Positions 54,881-55,533 of a stretch of 55,533 nucleotides of DNA are shown here, one piece after another. This stretch comes from Bryobacterales bacterium. Lineage in GTDB: Bacteria; Acidobacteriota; Terriglobia; Bryobacterales; UBA6623. The translations under genes were made by a program, and so were the position numbers. Position 1 is the first letter of the stretch. Each line of letters starts with the position of its first letter. The DNA is taken from assembly GCA_022823865.1 (NCBI GenBank), contig JAJEHF010000149.1:1-55533 (forward strand). Direction: 5' to 3'. The notes under the pieces were generated by a model that saw only the letters and a program-made list of their open reading frames with translations, was not told where the DNA came from and did not search any database.

Positions 54881-54900
54881 CAGCGGGCGAGTGCCCGCTG
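54881..54900 (-). repeat. Proximal groEL downstream hairpin
   Basis: A perfect 8-bp stem, CAGCGGGC (54881-54888) with GCCCGCTG (54893-54900), and a 4-base loop. It lies 5 bases beyond the groEL stop. It could protect the mRNA 3' end. Confidence 0.65.
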
Positions 54901-54905
54901 GGTGG

Positions 54906-55533
54906 CTAGAACTCGCCGCCGCCGTGCGGGTCAGGCGGCGGGGGAGGAGTCTTCTCCGGGATCTCGTGCACGGTGGCCTCGGTGGTCAGCATCAAGCTGG
55001 AGATCGAGGCCGCGTTCTGCAGGGCAGTCCGCGTGACCTTCACGGGGTCGATGACGCCGGCCGCGACCAAGTCCTCGTAGCAGTCCGTCGACGCGTTGTA
55101 GCCGAAGGTGTCGCTCTCGCTGTTGCGCACGCGCTCGGCGACGATCGCTCCCTCCTGCCCGGCATTCTGGGCGATCCAGCGCAGCGGGGACTCGATAGCG
55201 CGTCCGACGATGTTGATGCCGATCTGCTCGTCCTCGTTGGTGCCCTTGAGGCCGTCCAGGACCGACGCAGCCCGCAGAAGCGCGACGCCGCCGCCTGGCA
55301 CGATGCCTTCCTCGACGGCCGCTCGCGTGGCGTGCATGGCGTCCTCCACGCGCGCCTTCTTCTCCTTCATCTCCGTCTCGGTCGCCGCGCCGACCTTGAT
55401 CACCGCCACGCCCCCGACCAGCTTCGCCAAACGCTCCTGCAGCTTCTCCCGGTCGTAGTCTGACGTCGTCTCCTCGATCTGCGCCCGCAACTGCTTGACC
55501 CGTCCCTGGATCGCGTCGCTGCTGCCCGCGCCT
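54906..55533 (-). CDS. groEL: 60 kDa chaperonin GroEL, C-terminal part
   Basis: The 3' 209 codons of groEL; the 5' part lies beyond the window. Diagnostic text: [60 protein letters not shown] and the equatorial end ([20 protein letters not shown]). The ATP-hydrolysis Asp is expected within [15 protein letters not shown]. The tail is unusual: after EIPEKT it has five prolines, then DPHGGGEF, in place of the usual GGM repeats. There is no groES in view; it would lie upstream of groEL if linked. Three hairpins follow the stop. Confidence 0.96.
   Translation of the reverse strand, partial: GAGSSDAIQGRVKQLRAQIEETTSDYDREKLQERLAKLVGGVAVIKVGAATETEMKEKKARVEDAMHATRAAVEEGIVPGGGVALLRAASVLDGLKGTNEDEQIGINIVGRAIESPLRWIAQNAGQEGAIVAERVRNSESDTFGYNASTDCYEDLVAAGVIDPVKVTRTALQNAASISSLMLTTEATVHEIPEKTPPPPPDPHGGGEF

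Overview
The window is GC-rich bacterial chromosome. Its gene content fits Acidobacteriota, possibly a Bryobacterales-like lineage: an Oar-type TonB-dependent receptor with an N-terminal carboxypeptidase-regulatory-like domain, two CRTAC1/ASPIC-UnbV FG-GAP proteins, long exported TPR proteins, Tat-exported enzymes and many VapBC modules. This placement is inferred from protein families alone; the window holds no rRNA.

Layout. (1) 0.1-5.0 kb: a two-gene module of an ORC/CDC6-like ATPase with tandem TIR-like C-terminal folds plus a Rossmann-like partner, which is the best candidate here for an undescribed defence or signalling system, then a Phd antitoxin with a PIN protein that has lost most catalytic acids. 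(2) 5.5-15.2 kb: signalling. It has an exported tandem-Cache protein, an RsbU/RsbW/RsbV-type partner switch, a single-chain histidine kinase fused to an OmpR-type regulator, and a convergent response regulator/histidine kinase pair. (3) 16.4-26.3 kb: a divergent glycogen locus, glgA-glgP leftward and glgX-malQ-glgB rightward, covering synthesis, branching, debranching, phosphorolysis and disproportionation of alpha-glucan; glgC is not in the window. (4) 26.4-33.7 kb: an accessory region around a tRNA-Asn gene. It holds orphan HicB and FitA antitoxins, a ParB-like protein, two VapBC pairs (one with a perfect palindromic operator at its start codon), an N-terminally shortened YhcG-type nuclease and an RloA/RloB (AbiL-like) pair. 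(5) 34-36.8 kb: a Tat-exported GH51 arabinofuranosidase and a lipoprotein polysaccharide deacetylase. (6) 37-51 kb: two exported TPR proteins, a CRTAC1 protein, a large Oar-like TonB receptor and a second CRTAC1 protein, an envelope/secretome cluster typical of the phylum but of unknown function. (7) 51.3-55.5 kb: a MacB/FtsX-type permease without a visible ATPase, an Rpn-family remnant, and the 3' part of groEL followed by three consecutive perfect hairpins.

Working together: the glycogen genes form a complete storage-polymer cycle apart from ADP-glucose supply. The partner switch could relay a signal, perhaps sensed by the adjacent Cache protein, to an alternative sigma factor encoded elsewhere. 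The accessory regions look like layered defence and TA modules at different stages of decay.
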